44,026 nt of DNA from Labrenzia sp. 011 (GTDB lineage Bacteria > Pseudomonadota > Alphaproteobacteria > Rhizobiales > Stappiaceae). Position numbers and translations under genes: made by a program. Below, one piece after another: positions 34,537 to 43,920 of this stretch. The DNA lies in the NCBI RefSeq assembly GCF_003075075.1, contig NZ_QCYM01000029.1, forward strand, positions 1-44,026, in the 5' to 3' direction. How positions within the stretch are numbered: position 1 is the first letter of the stretch; each line of letters begins with the position of its first letter. Under the pieces are notes generated by a model. The model was given only the letters and a program-made list of their open reading frames with translations, did not search any database and was not told where the DNA came from.

Positions 34537-36162
34537 TCAGGCCGGTTCTGTCACCTGCCTCTGGGTCAGCAGTGCCGCACCGATCAATTCCCTTGTGTAA
34601 TCGCTTTTCGGCGCTTCGAAGATCGCATCCACCGTGCCCGCTTCGACGACCTTGCCCCGCTGCATCACCATCACCGTATCGGCAATGGCCCGCACCACCG
34701 CCAGGTCGTGGCTGATGAACAGGTAGGTCAGGCCATGAGCCTCCTGCAGGTCCCGCAGCAGTTCAACGACCTGTTTCTGGATCGTGCGGTCCAGAGCGGA
34801 GGTCGGCTCGTCCAGCACCACAAGTTCCGGCTTGAGCACCATGGTGCGGGCAATGGCAATCCGCTGGCGCTGCCCGCCTGAAAACTCGTGCGGATAGCGG
34901 TTGCGCATTGCCGGATCAAGCGACACCTCCTCCAGCGCCTGACAGGCCCGCGCATCGCGGTCCCTGGCGGTCAGGGCCGGCTCGTGAACCAGCAGTCCCT
35001 CCGAAATGATCTGCCCGACCGTCATGCGCGGGCTGAGGGACCCGAAGGGGTCCTGGAAGATAAGCTGCATGTTCTTGCGCAGCGGCCGCATGGATGCCCG
35101 GTCCAGGCCGGATATCTGCTGCCCCTTGAAAACGACGCGCCCCTGCGCCGGAAGCAGGTTGAGAACCGCCCTGCCCAGGGTCGACTTGCCGGAACCGCTT
35201 TCGCCGACGACGCCGAGCGTCTGCCCCTTGCGCAGAGAGAAGCTGATATCGTCGACCGCCCGCAGGATGTGCCCGGGTGCCAGAAATCCGGCTTCGAAGG
35301 AAAACTCGACCCGCATCTTCTGTGCTTCCAGAAGGACCGGTGCGCTGTCGGGAACCGGGAGCTTGTGGCCGGCCGGCTCGGCATCCAGCAGCATTTTCGT
35401 ATAGGGATGTGCAGGCCGGGTGAAGATCTCCGCGGTTTCTCCGCTTTCGACAACTTCGCCGGTTTTCATCACATAGACCCGGTCGGCAATGCGCCGGACA
35501 ATGCCGAGGTCATGGGTGATGAAGATGACGGACATGCCGAGCCGCTTCTGAAGATCGGCAAGCAGATCGAGGATCTGGGCCTGCGTGGTCACATCGAGCG
35601 CCGTTGTCGGCTCATCGGCGATCAGCACATCCGGATCGTTGGCAAGAGCCATGGCGATCATCACGCGCTGGCGCTGGCCGCCCGACATTTCATACGGATA
35701 GGACTTTATCTTGCGCTCCGGCTCGGGAATGTTCACGAGCTTCAGAAGCTCCAGCGCCTTTGCCCTGGCCGCTTTCCACGACAAGCCGCCATGCACCACC
35801 AGCGGTTCTGCCAGCTGCCGGCCGATGGTGTAGAGCGGGTCGAGAGAGGTCATCGGCTCCTGGAAGATCATGGTGATCTTCCTGCCGCGCACCGCATTGA
35901 GCTTGCTGACCGGCAGCCCGAGAATGTTGCGGTCTTCGTAAACGACTTCGCCGCTCGCCCGCCCGTTGGAGGCCAGAAGCCCCATCGCCGCCATCATGGT
36001 CTGGCTCTTGCCGGATCCGCTCTCGCCGACGATGGCGACGGTTTCACCCGCGTTCACGTGAATGTCGATCCCCTTGACCGCACTGACCGTTCCCGATGCG
36101 ATTTCGAAATCGACGGTCAGGTTTCTGATGGCCAGGACCGGTTGTTCGCTCCGCTTGGTCAT
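34537..36162 (-). CDS. Peptide ABC transporter fused double ATPase (DppDF/YejF-like)
   Basis: One polypeptide with both ATPases of a peptide importer. In 541 residues the first domain has Walker A GESGSGKS (46-53), MSGGQRQRV (160-168) and [11 protein letters not shown]; the second has GESGSGKST (321-329), FSGGQRQRI and [11 protein letters not shown]. Each domain is followed by the C-terminal region common to oligopeptide ATPases ([12 protein letters not shown], then [11 protein letters not shown]), which is normally a single-domain arrangement; the fused form is that of YejF. ATG at 36162 is preceded by AAGGAGCGG; the frame extends 12 codons further. It follows the permease gene after 10 bp and ends the operon. 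Confidence 0.93.
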   Translation of the reverse strand: MTKRSEQPVLAIRNLTVDFEIASGTVSAVKGIDIHVNAGETVAIVGESGSGKSQTMMAAMGLLASNGRASGEVVYEDRNILGLPVSKLNAVRGRKITMIFQEPMTSLDPLYTIGRQLAEPLVVHGGLSWKAARAKALELLKLVNIPEPERKIKSYPYEMSGGQRQRVMIAMALANDPDVLIADEPTTALDVTTQAQILDLLADLQKRLGMSVIFITHDLGIVRRIADRVYVMKTGEVVESGETAEIFTRPAHPYTKMLLDAEPAGHKLPVPDSAPVLLEAQKMRVEFSFEAGFLAPGHILRAVDDISFSLRKGQTLGVVGESGSGKSTLGRAVLNLLPAQGRVVFKGQQISGLDRASMRPLRKNMQLIFQDPFGSLSPRMTVGQIISEGLLVHEPALTARDRDARACQALEEVSLDPAMRNRYPHEFSGGQRQRIAIARTMVLKPELVVLDEPTSALDRTIQKQVVELLRDLQEAHGLTYLFISHDLAVVRAIADTVMVMQRGKVVEAGTVDAIFEAPKSDYTRELIGAALLTQRQVTEPA

Positions 36163-36172
36163 GTTCCGCTCC

Positions 36173-37297
36173 TTACCGGTCTTTCGGGTCCAGCGCATCG
36201 CGCAGTCCGTCGCCGATGAAATTCAGCGCGAACAGGGTCGACGTCAGGAAGATGGACGGGAAGATCAGCATCCAGGCGGCCCCTTGAAGGTTGCGCGCGC
36301 CCTCGGAAATCAGAACGCCCCAGCTCGTCATCGGCTCCTGAATGCCCAGCCCCAGAAAGGACAGGAAACTCTCCAGAAGGATGACCTTGGGAACAAGCAG
36401 GGTCATGTAGACCACCACTGGGCCAAGGGTGTTGGGAATGATATGCCGGCGCAGGATGCCACGGTCGGACACGCCCATGGCTTCCGCCGCCTGGACATAT
36501 TCCTGGCGCTTGATGGAAAGCGTCTGGCCCCGCACGATACGCGCCATGTCGAGCCATTCCACCGCTCCGACGGCGATGAACATCAGGATGAAATTGCGGC
36601 CGAAGAACACCACCAGCATGATCACGAAGAAGATGAAGGGCAGCGAGTAGAGAATGTCGACGACCCGCATCATCATCTGGTCGGTCCGGCCGCCGAGATA
36701 GCCGGAGGTGGCCCCGTAGAGCACACCGATCGAGATCGCGACAAGGGTCGCCAGAAGCCCGATGGTCAGGGAAACACGGCCGGCGATGAACGTCCGGGTC
36801 ATCATGTCCCGGCCGTTGGCGTCGGTGCCGAAATAGAAATGCATGAAGTTGATGTCGGCGGACAGGGTTGCGGATTTTCCGTCGGCGGAAAGTCCGCTCA
36901 GGTCTGCATCTCGGAAGAGATCGCTGCGGTCGATATAGCGCACGGAGCGCGGGTCGATCTCGCGGCTGGAGCTGACCTTTGCGATCACCATGCTGCCCTG
37001 GCGCTCGTAGCTGTCGACACTGAGACGGGCCCTGCGGGCGGCCGACTGGAAGGCGGGCTCAACCTGGTCGGCGCGCGGATAGGCTTCGAGGCTGGCCGGC
37101 ACCTTGACGTAGTCGCGATAGACGGTGTCGAAGTCATGCGGCGACAGGATCGGCCCGAAGACGGAAACAAGGGCGATGAAAGCCAGCACGATCAGGCTGG
37201 CGACAGCGGCGCGGTTCGCCAGCAGCCGGTCCCGGGCATCGTCCCAGAGGGAACGTCCCCTGACCGGCGCTTCGGTGTTTGTCACGGTGAGGGTCAT
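36173..37297 (-). CDS. Peptide ABC transporter permease (OppC/DppC family) with large periplasmic insertion
   Basis: Second channel subunit of the importer, 374 residues, longer than typical OppC/DppC (about 300). After the first membrane helix (ANRAAVASLIVLAFIALVSV) comes a long polar loop (about 50-150) rich in charged residues, which accounts for the extra length. Then come the family motif FYFGTDANGRDMMTR, five helices and the EAA-type loop that contacts the ATPase (YVQAAEAMGVSDRGILRRHI). ATG at 37297 was chosen because GGAGGAG lies upstream; the longer open frame overlaps the preceding permease gene in another frame. Confidence 0.9.
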   Translation of the reverse strand: MTLTVTNTEAPVRGRSLWDDARDRLLANRAAVASLIVLAFIALVSVFGPILSPHDFDTVYRDYVKVPASLEAYPRADQVEPAFQSAARRARLSVDSYERQGSMVIAKVSSSREIDPRSVRYIDRSDLFRDADLSGLSADGKSATLSADINFMHFYFGTDANGRDMMTRTFIAGRVSLTIGLLATLVAISIGVLYGATSGYLGGRTDQMMMRVVDILYSLPFIFFVIMLVVFFGRNFILMFIAVGAVEWLDMARIVRGQTLSIKRQEYVQAAEAMGVSDRGILRRHIIPNTLGPVVVYMTLLVPKVILLESFLSFLGLGIQEPMTSWGVLISEGARNLQGAAWMLIFPSIFLTSTLFALNFIGDGLRDALDPKDR

Positions 37298-37311
37298 GGC
37301 GGCTCTCCTCC

Positions 37312-38235
37312 TCAATCGTAGCGCACGCGCGGATCGAGCAGCGCGTAAAGCAGATCCACCACGAGGTTGAACAGGATGACGAAACAGGCGACGACCACGA
37401 CGGTGCCCATCACCAGCGTATAGTCCCGGTTGAGAGCCCCCTGCACGAAGTAGCGGCCGATCCCCGGAATGCCGAAGATGGTCTCGATCACCACCGAGCC
37501 GGTCAGAAGCGCCGCTGCCGCGGGGCCGAGATAGGAAACCACGGGCAGGATGGCGCCCCGGAGCGCATGCACCACGATGACCATGAAGCCGGTCAGGCCG
37601 TAGGCCCTGGCCGTGCGCACATGATTGGAGCGCATGGCCTCGATCATCGAGCCGCGTGTCAGCCGCGCGACCACCGCCACCTGCGGCAGCGCCAGCGTGA
37701 CGACGGGCAGGATGACATTGACGAAAGCACCGCCGTTCCAGCCGCCCACCGGCAGCCAGCCGAGCCAGACGCCGAGGATCAGGGTCAGGATCGGCGCGAC
37801 GACGAAATTGGGAACCGTCACGCCGAGGGTCGCGGCCGCCATCACCGAATAGTCGGCCGGCCTGTTCTGGCGCAGCGCGGCAAAGACCCCCATGGTCCCG
37901 CCCACGACCAGCGCCAGACACAGTGCCGACAGGCCGAGCTGGATCGAGATCGGCAGGCTTTGGGCGAAGAGTTCGTTGATGGTGAAATCACGGAAATAGA
38001 AACTCGGGCCGAAATCCAGCCGGGCGACGCTCTTGAGATAGAGCAGATACTGGTTCCAGAGCGGTTCGTTCAGGTGATAGATCTTGTTCAGATTCTCCAT
38101 CACCTTGGCCTCGAGCGGCCTTTCCAGATCGAACGGACCGCCCGGGGCGATCCGGATCAGGAAGAAGGAGATGGTCACGATCAGAAAGAGGGTCGGGATT
38201 GCGCCAAGCAATCGACCGAGCACATAGCGGTGCAT
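37312..38235 (-). CDS. Peptide ABC transporter permease (OppB/DppB family)
   Basis: First channel subunit, 307 residues, normal length. The N-terminus has a signal-anchor helix (RLLGAIPTLFLIVTISFFLIR) followed by the family region APGGPFD, then a polar loop and five further helices. The EAA-type motif is RSNHVRTARAYGLTG, which contacts the ATPase. The C-terminal NRDYTLVMGTVVVVACFVILFNLVVDLLYALLDPRVR is a hallmark of the family. The next permease gene starts 14 bp downstream. An intercistronic hairpin separates it from the binding-protein gene. Confidence 0.93.
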   Translation of the reverse strand: MHRYVLGRLLGAIPTLFLIVTISFFLIRIAPGGPFDLERPLEAKVMENLNKIYHLNEPLWNQYLLYLKSVARLDFGPSFYFRDFTINELFAQSLPISIQLGLSALCLALVVGGTMGVFAALRQNRPADYSVMAAATLGVTVPNFVVAPILTLILGVWLGWLPVGGWNGGAFVNVILPVVTLALPQVAVVARLTRGSMIEAMRSNHVRTARAYGLTGFMVIVVHALRGAILPVVSYLGPAAAALLTGSVVIETIFGIPGIGRYFVQGALNRDYTLVMGTVVVVACFVILFNLVVDLLYALLDPRVRYD

Positions 38236-38285
38236 AGGCTTTGCCCCTGTTGTTCAACGACGGTCTTTTGTCGCCGCCTTGCCGG

Positions 38286-38310
38286 AACCGGCAGGTTTGC
38301 CCTGCCGGTT
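38286..38310 (-). other. Intercistronic hairpin downstream of the peptide-binding-protein gene
   Basis: AACCGGCAGG and CCTGCCGGTT form a perfect 10-bp stem with a 5-base loop; further flanking bases can pair with one bulge. It lies between oppA-like and oppB-like genes. Without a T tract it probably reduces read-through or stabilises the upstream message, giving more binding protein than permease. Confidence 0.6.
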
Positions 38311-38323
38311 CGGTGGTGTCAGC

Positions 38324-39910
38324 TCATTCGGAGATGGTTATCCAGCGGCTCGGGTGGATGTTGAGGAGGTTGTCCTCGAATCCGGAGACCTTGTCGGAGA
38401 CAAGATTCATCGAGCCGTAGTACATCATCGGAATGAAGGGCAGATCCCGCATGAAAAGCTCTTCCGCCTTCTTCAGGATTTGGGCGCGTTTTTCCAGATC
38501 CACCGTCACGGCGGCCTCATCCATCAGCGCGTCATATTCCGGATTGTTGTAGCGGGCGTAGTTGAAGCCGTCGTTGTCGCTCTCGACCATGAACAGGAAG
38601 TTCTGCGGGTCGGAATAGTCGCCGATCCAGCCGGCCCGCGCGACATCGAAATCCTGACGGTCGCGCAGCATGGCATAGTGGGTCTTGGTGTCGGTGTTGA
38701 TCAAGGACACTTCGACCCCCAGAGGTTTCCACATGTCGGCAATGGCAACGGCCGTGTTCTTGTGGTTTTCGGAGGTGTTGTAGTTGATTGTCAGCTCGAA
38801 GGGGTTGTCCGGACCATAGCCGGCCTTCTCGAGCAGTTCGAGCGCCCTGTCCTCGCGGTCGATCTGGGACATGTCCTTGTAGTCGGCATAGGCCGGTTCG
38901 CCGTAGTTGCCGATGCCCGGCGGCACGAAGGAATAGCCGGCGACCATGGTGGAGCCCCAGATTTCGTCGGCCAGGAACTCCCGGTCGATGGCCATGGACA
39001 GGGCCTGGCGGACATCCGGGTTGCTCAGCGCCTCGTCTTCATGGTTCAGCGCGTAGTAGTAGGTGCCCAGATAGGGCGCCACGCGGAACTGGTCGCCCAG
39101 GTTCTCGCGCATGAAGGCAACCTGTTCGGTCGGCGCGTCATTGTTGGTATGCAGCTCGCCCGCCTGGAACCGGCGCAGCGCCGCGCCCCGGTCTTCCGTC
39201 GGATGGAAATAGACGGCATCGACCTTCACGTTGTCGGCGTCATGGAAATACGGGTTCTTGACCGCCTTCACATGGGCGTTCGGCACGAATTCCGCCAGGG
39301 TGAACGGCCCGTTGGTGACGATGTTTTCCGCCTTGACGAAGTCGGAGCCGAATTTCTCGACGGTGGCCGGATGCACCGGCAGGCCGGTCTGATGGCCGAG
39401 CAGGTCGATGAAATAGGGCGTCGGCGAGGCCAGCGAGATTTCCAGTGTGTGATCATCGAGCGCCTTGACGCCCAGATCCTCCGGCGGCATGTCGCCCTTG
39501 TTGACGGCCTCGGCATTCAGGATCGGGTAAAGCACGCTGGCGTATTTGGCGCCGGTTTCCGGTGTCATGATGCGGCGCAGGGAATAGACAAAGTCGCCTG
39601 CGACCACCGGATCACCGTTGGACCATCTGGCATTGTCACGCAAGGTGAACGTATAGACCTTGCCATCCTCGGAAACGGTCCAGTCGCTGGCAACGCCCGG
39701 AATGATCTTGCCGTCGGCGCCATAGGCGACTAGCCCCTCGTAGAGGTCCCGCAGGATATGCGCTTCATAGACCGTGGAGGTCTTGTGCTGGTCCAGGGTC
39801 TCCGGATCCGCGGTGTTGCCCCGGTGATAGACCATCTCCGCTGTCGCGGTAAGAGTAGTGGCAGCCATCAGAGCAGCCGCAAACGCGCCGACGCGCACGG
39901 ACTTGAACAT
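38324..39910 (-). CDS. Peptide ABC transporter substrate-binding protein (OppA family)
   Basis: Periplasmic receptor of the importer, 528 residues. It starts with a Sec signal peptide (FKSVRVGAFAAALMAATTLTATA), without a lipobox, so the mature protein is soluble in the periplasm. The mature part begins with VYHRGNTADPETLDQHKTSTVYEAHILRD, the N-terminal pattern of OppA-type proteins, and contains YTFTLRDNARWSNGDPVVAGDFVYS, the family signature region, and FELTINYNTSENHKNTAVAIADMWKPLG. ATG at 39910 was chosen because ACGAGGGGAG lies upstream; the frame runs further upstream. Ligands are probably oligopeptides. First gene of the operon. Confidence 0.93.
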   Translation of the reverse strand: MFKSVRVGAFAAALMAATTLTATAEMVYHRGNTADPETLDQHKTSTVYEAHILRDLYEGLVAYGADGKIIPGVASDWTVSEDGKVYTFTLRDNARWSNGDPVVAGDFVYSLRRIMTPETGAKYASVLYPILNAEAVNKGDMPPEDLGVKALDDHTLEISLASPTPYFIDLLGHQTGLPVHPATVEKFGSDFVKAENIVTNGPFTLAEFVPNAHVKAVKNPYFHDADNVKVDAVYFHPTEDRGAALRRFQAGELHTNNDAPTEQVAFMRENLGDQFRVAPYLGTYYYALNHEDEALSNPDVRQALSMAIDREFLADEIWGSTMVAGYSFVPPGIGNYGEPAYADYKDMSQIDREDRALELLEKAGYGPDNPFELTINYNTSENHKNTAVAIADMWKPLGVEVSLINTDTKTHYAMLRDRQDFDVARAGWIGDYSDPQNFLFMVESDNDGFNYARYNNPEYDALMDEAAVTVDLEKRAQILKKAEELFMRDLPFIPMMYYGSMNLVSDKVSGFEDNLLNIHPSRWITISE

Positions 39911-40054
39911 ATCGCTCTCCCCTCGTGGTTTTGTTTGCATCCAGAAACGATGCGTCACAAGATTCCACGCTCTTTGCGTGCAATCAAGCATTCCCCAACG
40001 ACACGTTCCGTCGAAAGCTGTAAAAAGGCGATATTTTTGCTACGCCCTTAAATT

Positions 40055-40075
40055 ATCGGGAATAATTTTCCCGAT
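40055..40075. terminator. Hairpin with a T tract between the oppA-like leader and the BA14K gene
   Basis: ATCGGGAA (40055-40062) and TTCCCGAT (40068-40075) form an 8-bp stem with a 5-base loop, followed on the plus strand by TTTTAT. It stands 53 bp downstream of the BA14K stop, on whose strand the following tail (AATTTAAG) is weaker. Probable terminator of the BA14K gene. Confidence 0.5.
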
Positions 40076-40127
40076 TTTTATACTTTACCCCTCGCCTTGT
40101 ACCCGGACATGCGATTTTGTTCCGGGC

Positions 40128-40652
40128 CTAGCGGCAAAACCGGTATTGTCCACTGTAGGCCAGATACGTCCCGGTATTGGGGTTGAATGATTTGAACTTG
40201 CGTGCGCAATAGGCCACCCATTCGGGTGTGAACGGGGCCAGGCCGGTCTTGGTATAGGGCACGCGCCTGGGCTGCCCCGCGTGATGTCCCCTTTGGCGGC
40301 GGGGCGGATTGACATAGACCCGGGACCGGTAGGGATAGGCGCGCGAGTCATAGGGGTGATAATAATAGGGAGCGCCATAGGGCCGGTAGGGCGGGCCGTA
40401 GAAACCGACCGGCCCGTTGAAATAGGCACCGCGAAACCCGCGCGTTCCGATACCGACGGCAAAGCCGTTGCCGCTGAAGTAGATGCCGTCGGCCCGGGCC
40501 TGCCCTGGCGCGGTCAGGGTGGCGGCCCCGCCGATGGCCATGCAGAGCAGTGCCGCAGCGGTGAACGTCCTGAAGGCTCCGGACAGGCGCGCCGCCACGG
40601 GGCGCGGCAGGTCTTTCTCGGTCTTTTCCAGCAGTGTCATCTGATCAGGCAT
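40128..40652 (-). CDS. BA14K-family exported protein
   Basis: A 174-residue protein with a signal-like N-terminal hydrophobic segment (FTAAALLCMAIGGAATLTAPGQARA, ending near residue 54), a Tyr/Pro/Gly-rich middle (FNGPVGFYGPPYRPYG, about 80-115) and a C-terminal BA14K-type region: WVAYCARKFKSFNPNTGTYLAYSGQYRFC. BA14K is a family of alphaproteobacterial surface or periplasmic proteins first seen as an immunoreactive Brucella protein. ATG at 40652 has CAGGAGG upstream; an earlier in-frame ATG has no such site. Divergent from uup. Function unknown. Confidence 0.8.
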   Translation of the reverse strand: MPDQMTLLEKTEKDLPRPVAARLSGAFRTFTAAALLCMAIGGAATLTAPGQARADGIYFSGNGFAVGIGTRGFRGAYFNGPVGFYGPPYRPYGAPYYYHPYDSRAYPYRSRVYVNPPRRQRGHHAGQPRRVPYTKTGLAPFTPEWVAYCARKFKSFNPNTGTYLAYSGQYRFCR

Positions 40653-40869
40653 GGTGCTTCCTCCTGACAGCCGGGGCCTTCCCGGTCTGCGCTCTGGTGC
40701 TCGGCCCCTGTCCACGTCACCGGATCATAGCCGATAATCGTGCGAAAATCTCGCAGCCGCCGATCAAAAAAGCGGGCTGCCTTCGCCAACACGCTTGCGC
40801 GGTTCCGGTCCGGCCAGTAAACCGGGCGCCGATCCGACGATACGTGACCCAGGCACCAGCAAGGCACTC

Positions 40870-42681
40870 ATGGCCCCGCCCCTTCTCATCCTGCGCGACA
40901 TTCACCTGACTTTCGGCGGCACGCCGCTTCTGACCGGAGCGGAGCTTTCCGTCTCCGAGGGCGACCGCCTGTGCCTGGTCGGGCGCAACGGCTCGGGCAA
41001 GTCGACGCTCCTGAAGATCGCCGCGGGCATGGTGGAAATGGATTCCGGCGAGCGATTCGTCCAGCCCGGTCGCACCATGCGCTATCTGCCGCAGGATCCG
41101 GACCTTTCCGGCTATGCGACCACCCTCGACTATGTCAACGAGGGGCTGACGGAAGGCGACGATCCCTATCGGGGGGCCTATCTGCTGGACGTGCTCGGCC
41201 TGAGCGGCCAGGAAGACCCCAATTCCCTGTCCGGCGGCGAGGCGCGCCGCGCGGCCCTGGCCCGCTCTCTCGCGCCGGAGCCGGATATCCTGCTGCTCGA
41301 CGAGCCGACCAACCACCTGGATCTACCGGCCATCGAATGGCTGGAGGGTGAGCTGCGAAGTCTGAAATCCGCACTCGTGCTGATTTCCCACGACCGGCGC
41401 TTCCTGGAAAACCTGTCGCGGGCAACCGTGTGGATCGACCGGGGCATGTGCCGGCGCATGGACAAGAGTTTCTCCCATTTCGAGGCCTGGCGCGACGAGG
41501 TCTTCGAGCAGGAAGAAATCGACCAGCAGAAGCTCGCCCAGAAGATCAAGCGCGAAGAACACTGGATGACCTACGGCGTGACCGCACGCCGCAAGCGCAA
41601 CATGCGCCGGGTGCGTGAACTGGCGGACCTGCGCAAGCAGAAGCGCGAACATCGCGGCCCGCAAGGCACCGCCAAGCTCAGCGCCACGGAAGCGGAGGTC
41701 TCCGGCAAGCTGGTGATCGAGGCCAAGGGGATTTCCAAATCCTATGGCACGCGCGACATCGTGAAGGATTTCTCCACCCGCATCCAGCGCGGCGACCGGG
41801 TAGGCTTCGTCGGACCGAACGGCGCGGGCAAGACCACGCTTCTGAAAATGCTGACCGGGGAACTCGCGCCGGACACCGGCACCGTGCGGCTCGGCACCAA
41901 CCTGGAAATGGTCACGCTCGACCAGAAGCGCGAGAATCTCGACCTCAACGACACCCTGGCCGCCGTCCTGACCGGTGGACGCGGCGACACGGTCGTCATC
42001 GGCGACGAAACCAAACACGTCATGTCCTACATGAAGGACTTCCTGTTTTCGCCGGAACAGGCCCGCACCCCGGTCAGCGCACTGTCCGGCGGCGAGCGCG
42101 CCCGCGCCATGCTCGCCAGGGCGCTCGCCAACAGCTCCAACCTGATGGTGCTCGACGAACCGACCAACGACCTCGACCTGGAAACCCTCGACCTGCTGCA
42201 GGAACTGCTGGCCGATTATCCCGGCACCGCCCTGATCGTCTCGCACGACCGCGATTTTCTCGACCGGGTGGCGACCTCCGTGATCGTTTCGGAGGACAAC
42301 GGCCTGTGGCGCGAATATGCCGGCGGCTACAGCGACATGCTGATCCAGCGCGGCGAAGGCGTCACCGCCCGCAAGGCCGGCAAGCCTGCCGCGCCGTCCA
42401 GGAAGGAAAAGCCTGCCGCACCGCCCCCTCCGGCGCAAAAGCCGCAGCAGAAATCCAGACTGACCTTCACGCAGCGGCACCTGCTTCAGACCCTGCCTGA
42501 AGAGATCGAAAAACTTGAAGCAAAGCTTGAAGCGCTTCAGGCGGAAATGAACGACCCGCAACTCTATGCGAAGAACCCTGACAAGTTTGCCAGACTTTCG
42601 CAGCAAATCACTGATCTGACACAGAAAAAGGAAGCTGCCGAAGAGCAGTGGCTGGAGCTGGAAATGCTGAACGAAGGGTGA
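40870..42681 (+). CDS. uup: ABC-F ATPase Uup
   Basis: Cytoplasmic ABC-F protein that acts on ribosomes or DNA metabolism rather than transport; loss of Uup raises precise transposon excision in E. coli. The 603 residues have two ATPase domains with no membrane part: GRNGSGKST (38-46), LSGGEARRAALARSLAPEPDILLLDEPTNHLD, and then GPNGAGKTT (about 315-323), LSGGERARAMLARALANSSNLMVLDEPTNDLD. A linker between them (about 210-265) has the charged ABC-F linker (RRKRNMRRVRELADLRKQKREHRG). The C-terminal 60 residues are a coiled coil (LPEEIEKLEAKLEALQAEM, then QQITDLTQKKEAAEEQW), as in Uup. ATG at 40870 is the family start. Confidence 0.92.
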   Translation: MAPPLLILRDIHLTFGGTPLLTGAELSVSEGDRLCLVGRNGSGKSTLLKIAAGMVEMDSGERFVQPGRTMRYLPQDPDLSGYATTLDYVNEGLTEGDDPYRGAYLLDVLGLSGQEDPNSLSGGEARRAALARSLAPEPDILLLDEPTNHLDLPAIEWLEGELRSLKSALVLISHDRRFLENLSRATVWIDRGMCRRMDKSFSHFEAWRDEVFEQEEIDQQKLAQKIKREEHWMTYGVTARRKRNMRRVRELADLRKQKREHRGPQGTAKLSATEAEVSGKLVIEAKGISKSYGTRDIVKDFSTRIQRGDRVGFVGPNGAGKTTLLKMLTGELAPDTGTVRLGTNLEMVTLDQKRENLDLNDTLAAVLTGGRGDTVVIGDETKHVMSYMKDFLFSPEQARTPVSALSGGERARAMLARALANSSNLMVLDEPTNDLDLETLDLLQELLADYPGTALIVSHDRDFLDRVATSVIVSEDNGLWREYAGGYSDMLIQRGEGVTARKAGKPAAPSRKEKPAAPPPPAQKPQQKSRLTFTQRHLLQTLPEEIEKLEAKLEALQAEMNDPQLYAKNPDKFARLSQQITDLTQKKEAAEEQWLELEMLNEG

Positions 42682-42686
42682 GGCAT

Positions 42687-42737
42687 GTTCGGCGCAGCCG
42701 GCAAAAAGCAACCGCTTCTGCTTTTTGAATGCCGAAC
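42687..42737 (+). terminator. Nested hairpin terminator of uup
   Basis: Two nested stems lie just after the uup stop: an outer GTTCGGC/GCCGAAC pair (42687-42693 and 42731-42737) and an inner perfect CAAAAAGC/GCTTTTTG pair (42702-42709 and 42720-42727). The T5 run is in the inner 3' arm. Confidence 0.65.
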
Positions 42738-42851
42738 GCCCGAGGCCATAGCGCAGGGAAGGAACAACCGGAAGCCCTTCACAATCTGATTCAACCTGCC
42801 CACCGAAGCGACCAGCGACGCTTCGTCCGACCCGGCTGCCGCCCCCCAGAA

Positions 42852-42988
42852 TCATCCCGGCCCCCGAGCCGGGGTCCATTGACCTGTCCTCCGCGAACCG
42901 CCTCCGGAAAGGTCTTCCCGGACCGCCTGCCAGCACTGCCCTTCCATCGCTCTGGGAACGAATGGATCCCGGGTCAAGCCCGGGATGA
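42852..42988. repeat. Inverted-repeat element, copy 1
   Basis: Left end TCATCCCGGCCCCCGAGC and right end CCCGGGATGA are imperfect inverted repeats of about 28 bases. The interior contains TCCTCCGCGAACCGCCTCC and TTCCATCGCTCTGGGAACGA. This copy has several base changes relative to the others. Confidence 0.85.
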
Positions 42989-43162
42989 CCTCAGAGAGTG
43001 GGTTCAGGTCAGGGGCAGAACCGCTTCTTCTGATCTTGCGACGCGTGGCCCAATCCCAAGGGGATGAGTGAATGGAACCGTCCGGCAGGCTCCCTCCGCG
43101 TCTCCAGATCTGAGTCAACGGCCTGATTATACCCACCGCTCGGGCACAGCCCTTCCACCCGG

Positions 43163-43300
43163 TCATCCCGGCCCCCGAGCCGGGATCCATTGGCCTGTCC
43201 TCCGCGAACCGCGTCCCGAAAGGTCTTCCCGATCCGCCCGTCTCCACTCGCCTTTCCATCGCTCTGGGAACGAATGGATCCCGGGTCAGGCCCGGGATGA
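43163..43300. repeat. Inverted-repeat element, copy 2
   Basis: Same element as copy 1, 138 bp, with the interior variant GCGTCCCGAAAGG in place of GCCTCCGGAAAGG. It ends with GGTCAGGCCCGGGATGA. Confidence 0.85.
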
Positions 43301-43473
43301 CCTCGGGGGGTGGGGCGGTTCAGAAGCAAACCCGCTTCTTCTGATCTTGCGACGCGTGGCCCAATCCCAAGGGGATGAGTGAATGGAACCTTCCGGCAGG
43401 CTCCCTCCACGTCTCCAGATCTGAGTCAACGGCCTGCTCGTACCCGCCGCTCGGGCGCAACCCCTCCATCCGG

Positions 43474-43611
43474 TCATCCCGGCCCCCGAGCCGGGATCCA
43501 TTAGCCTGTCCTCCGCGAACCGCCTCCGGAAAGGTCTTCCCGATCCGCCCGTCCCCACTCGCCTTTCCATCGCTCTGGGAACGAATGGATCCCGGGTCAG
43601 GCCCGGGATGA
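43474..43611. repeat. Inverted-repeat element, copy 3
   Basis: 138 bp; nearly identical to copy 4 and differing from it at the ATTAGCC/ATTGGCC position. The following spacer differs from the other spacers in its second half. Confidence 0.85.
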
Positions 43612-43782
43612 CCTCAGAGGGTGGGGCGGTTCAGAAGCAAACCCGCTTCTTCTGATCTTGCGACGCGTGGGCTCATCCCGAGGTGCTGAGCGGGTAGAAG
43701 CATCGAGCAAGCGCGCGCCGTGCGCCGTTCCTGTCCAACTGCCAGCTCATACCCGCCGCTCGGGCACAGCCCCTCCATTCGG

Positions 43783-43920
43783 TCATCCCGGCCCCCGAGC
43801 CGGGATCCATTGGCCTGTCCTCCGCGAACCGCCTCCGGAAAGGTCTTCCCGATCCGCCCGTCCCCACTCGCCTTTCCATCGCTCTGGGAACGAATGGATC
43901 CCGGGTCAGGCCCGGGATGA
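43783..43920. repeat. Inverted-repeat element, copy 4
   Basis: 138 bp; followed by a spacer that, as far as the window shows (43921-44026), is identical to the spacer after copy 1. Confidence 0.85.
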
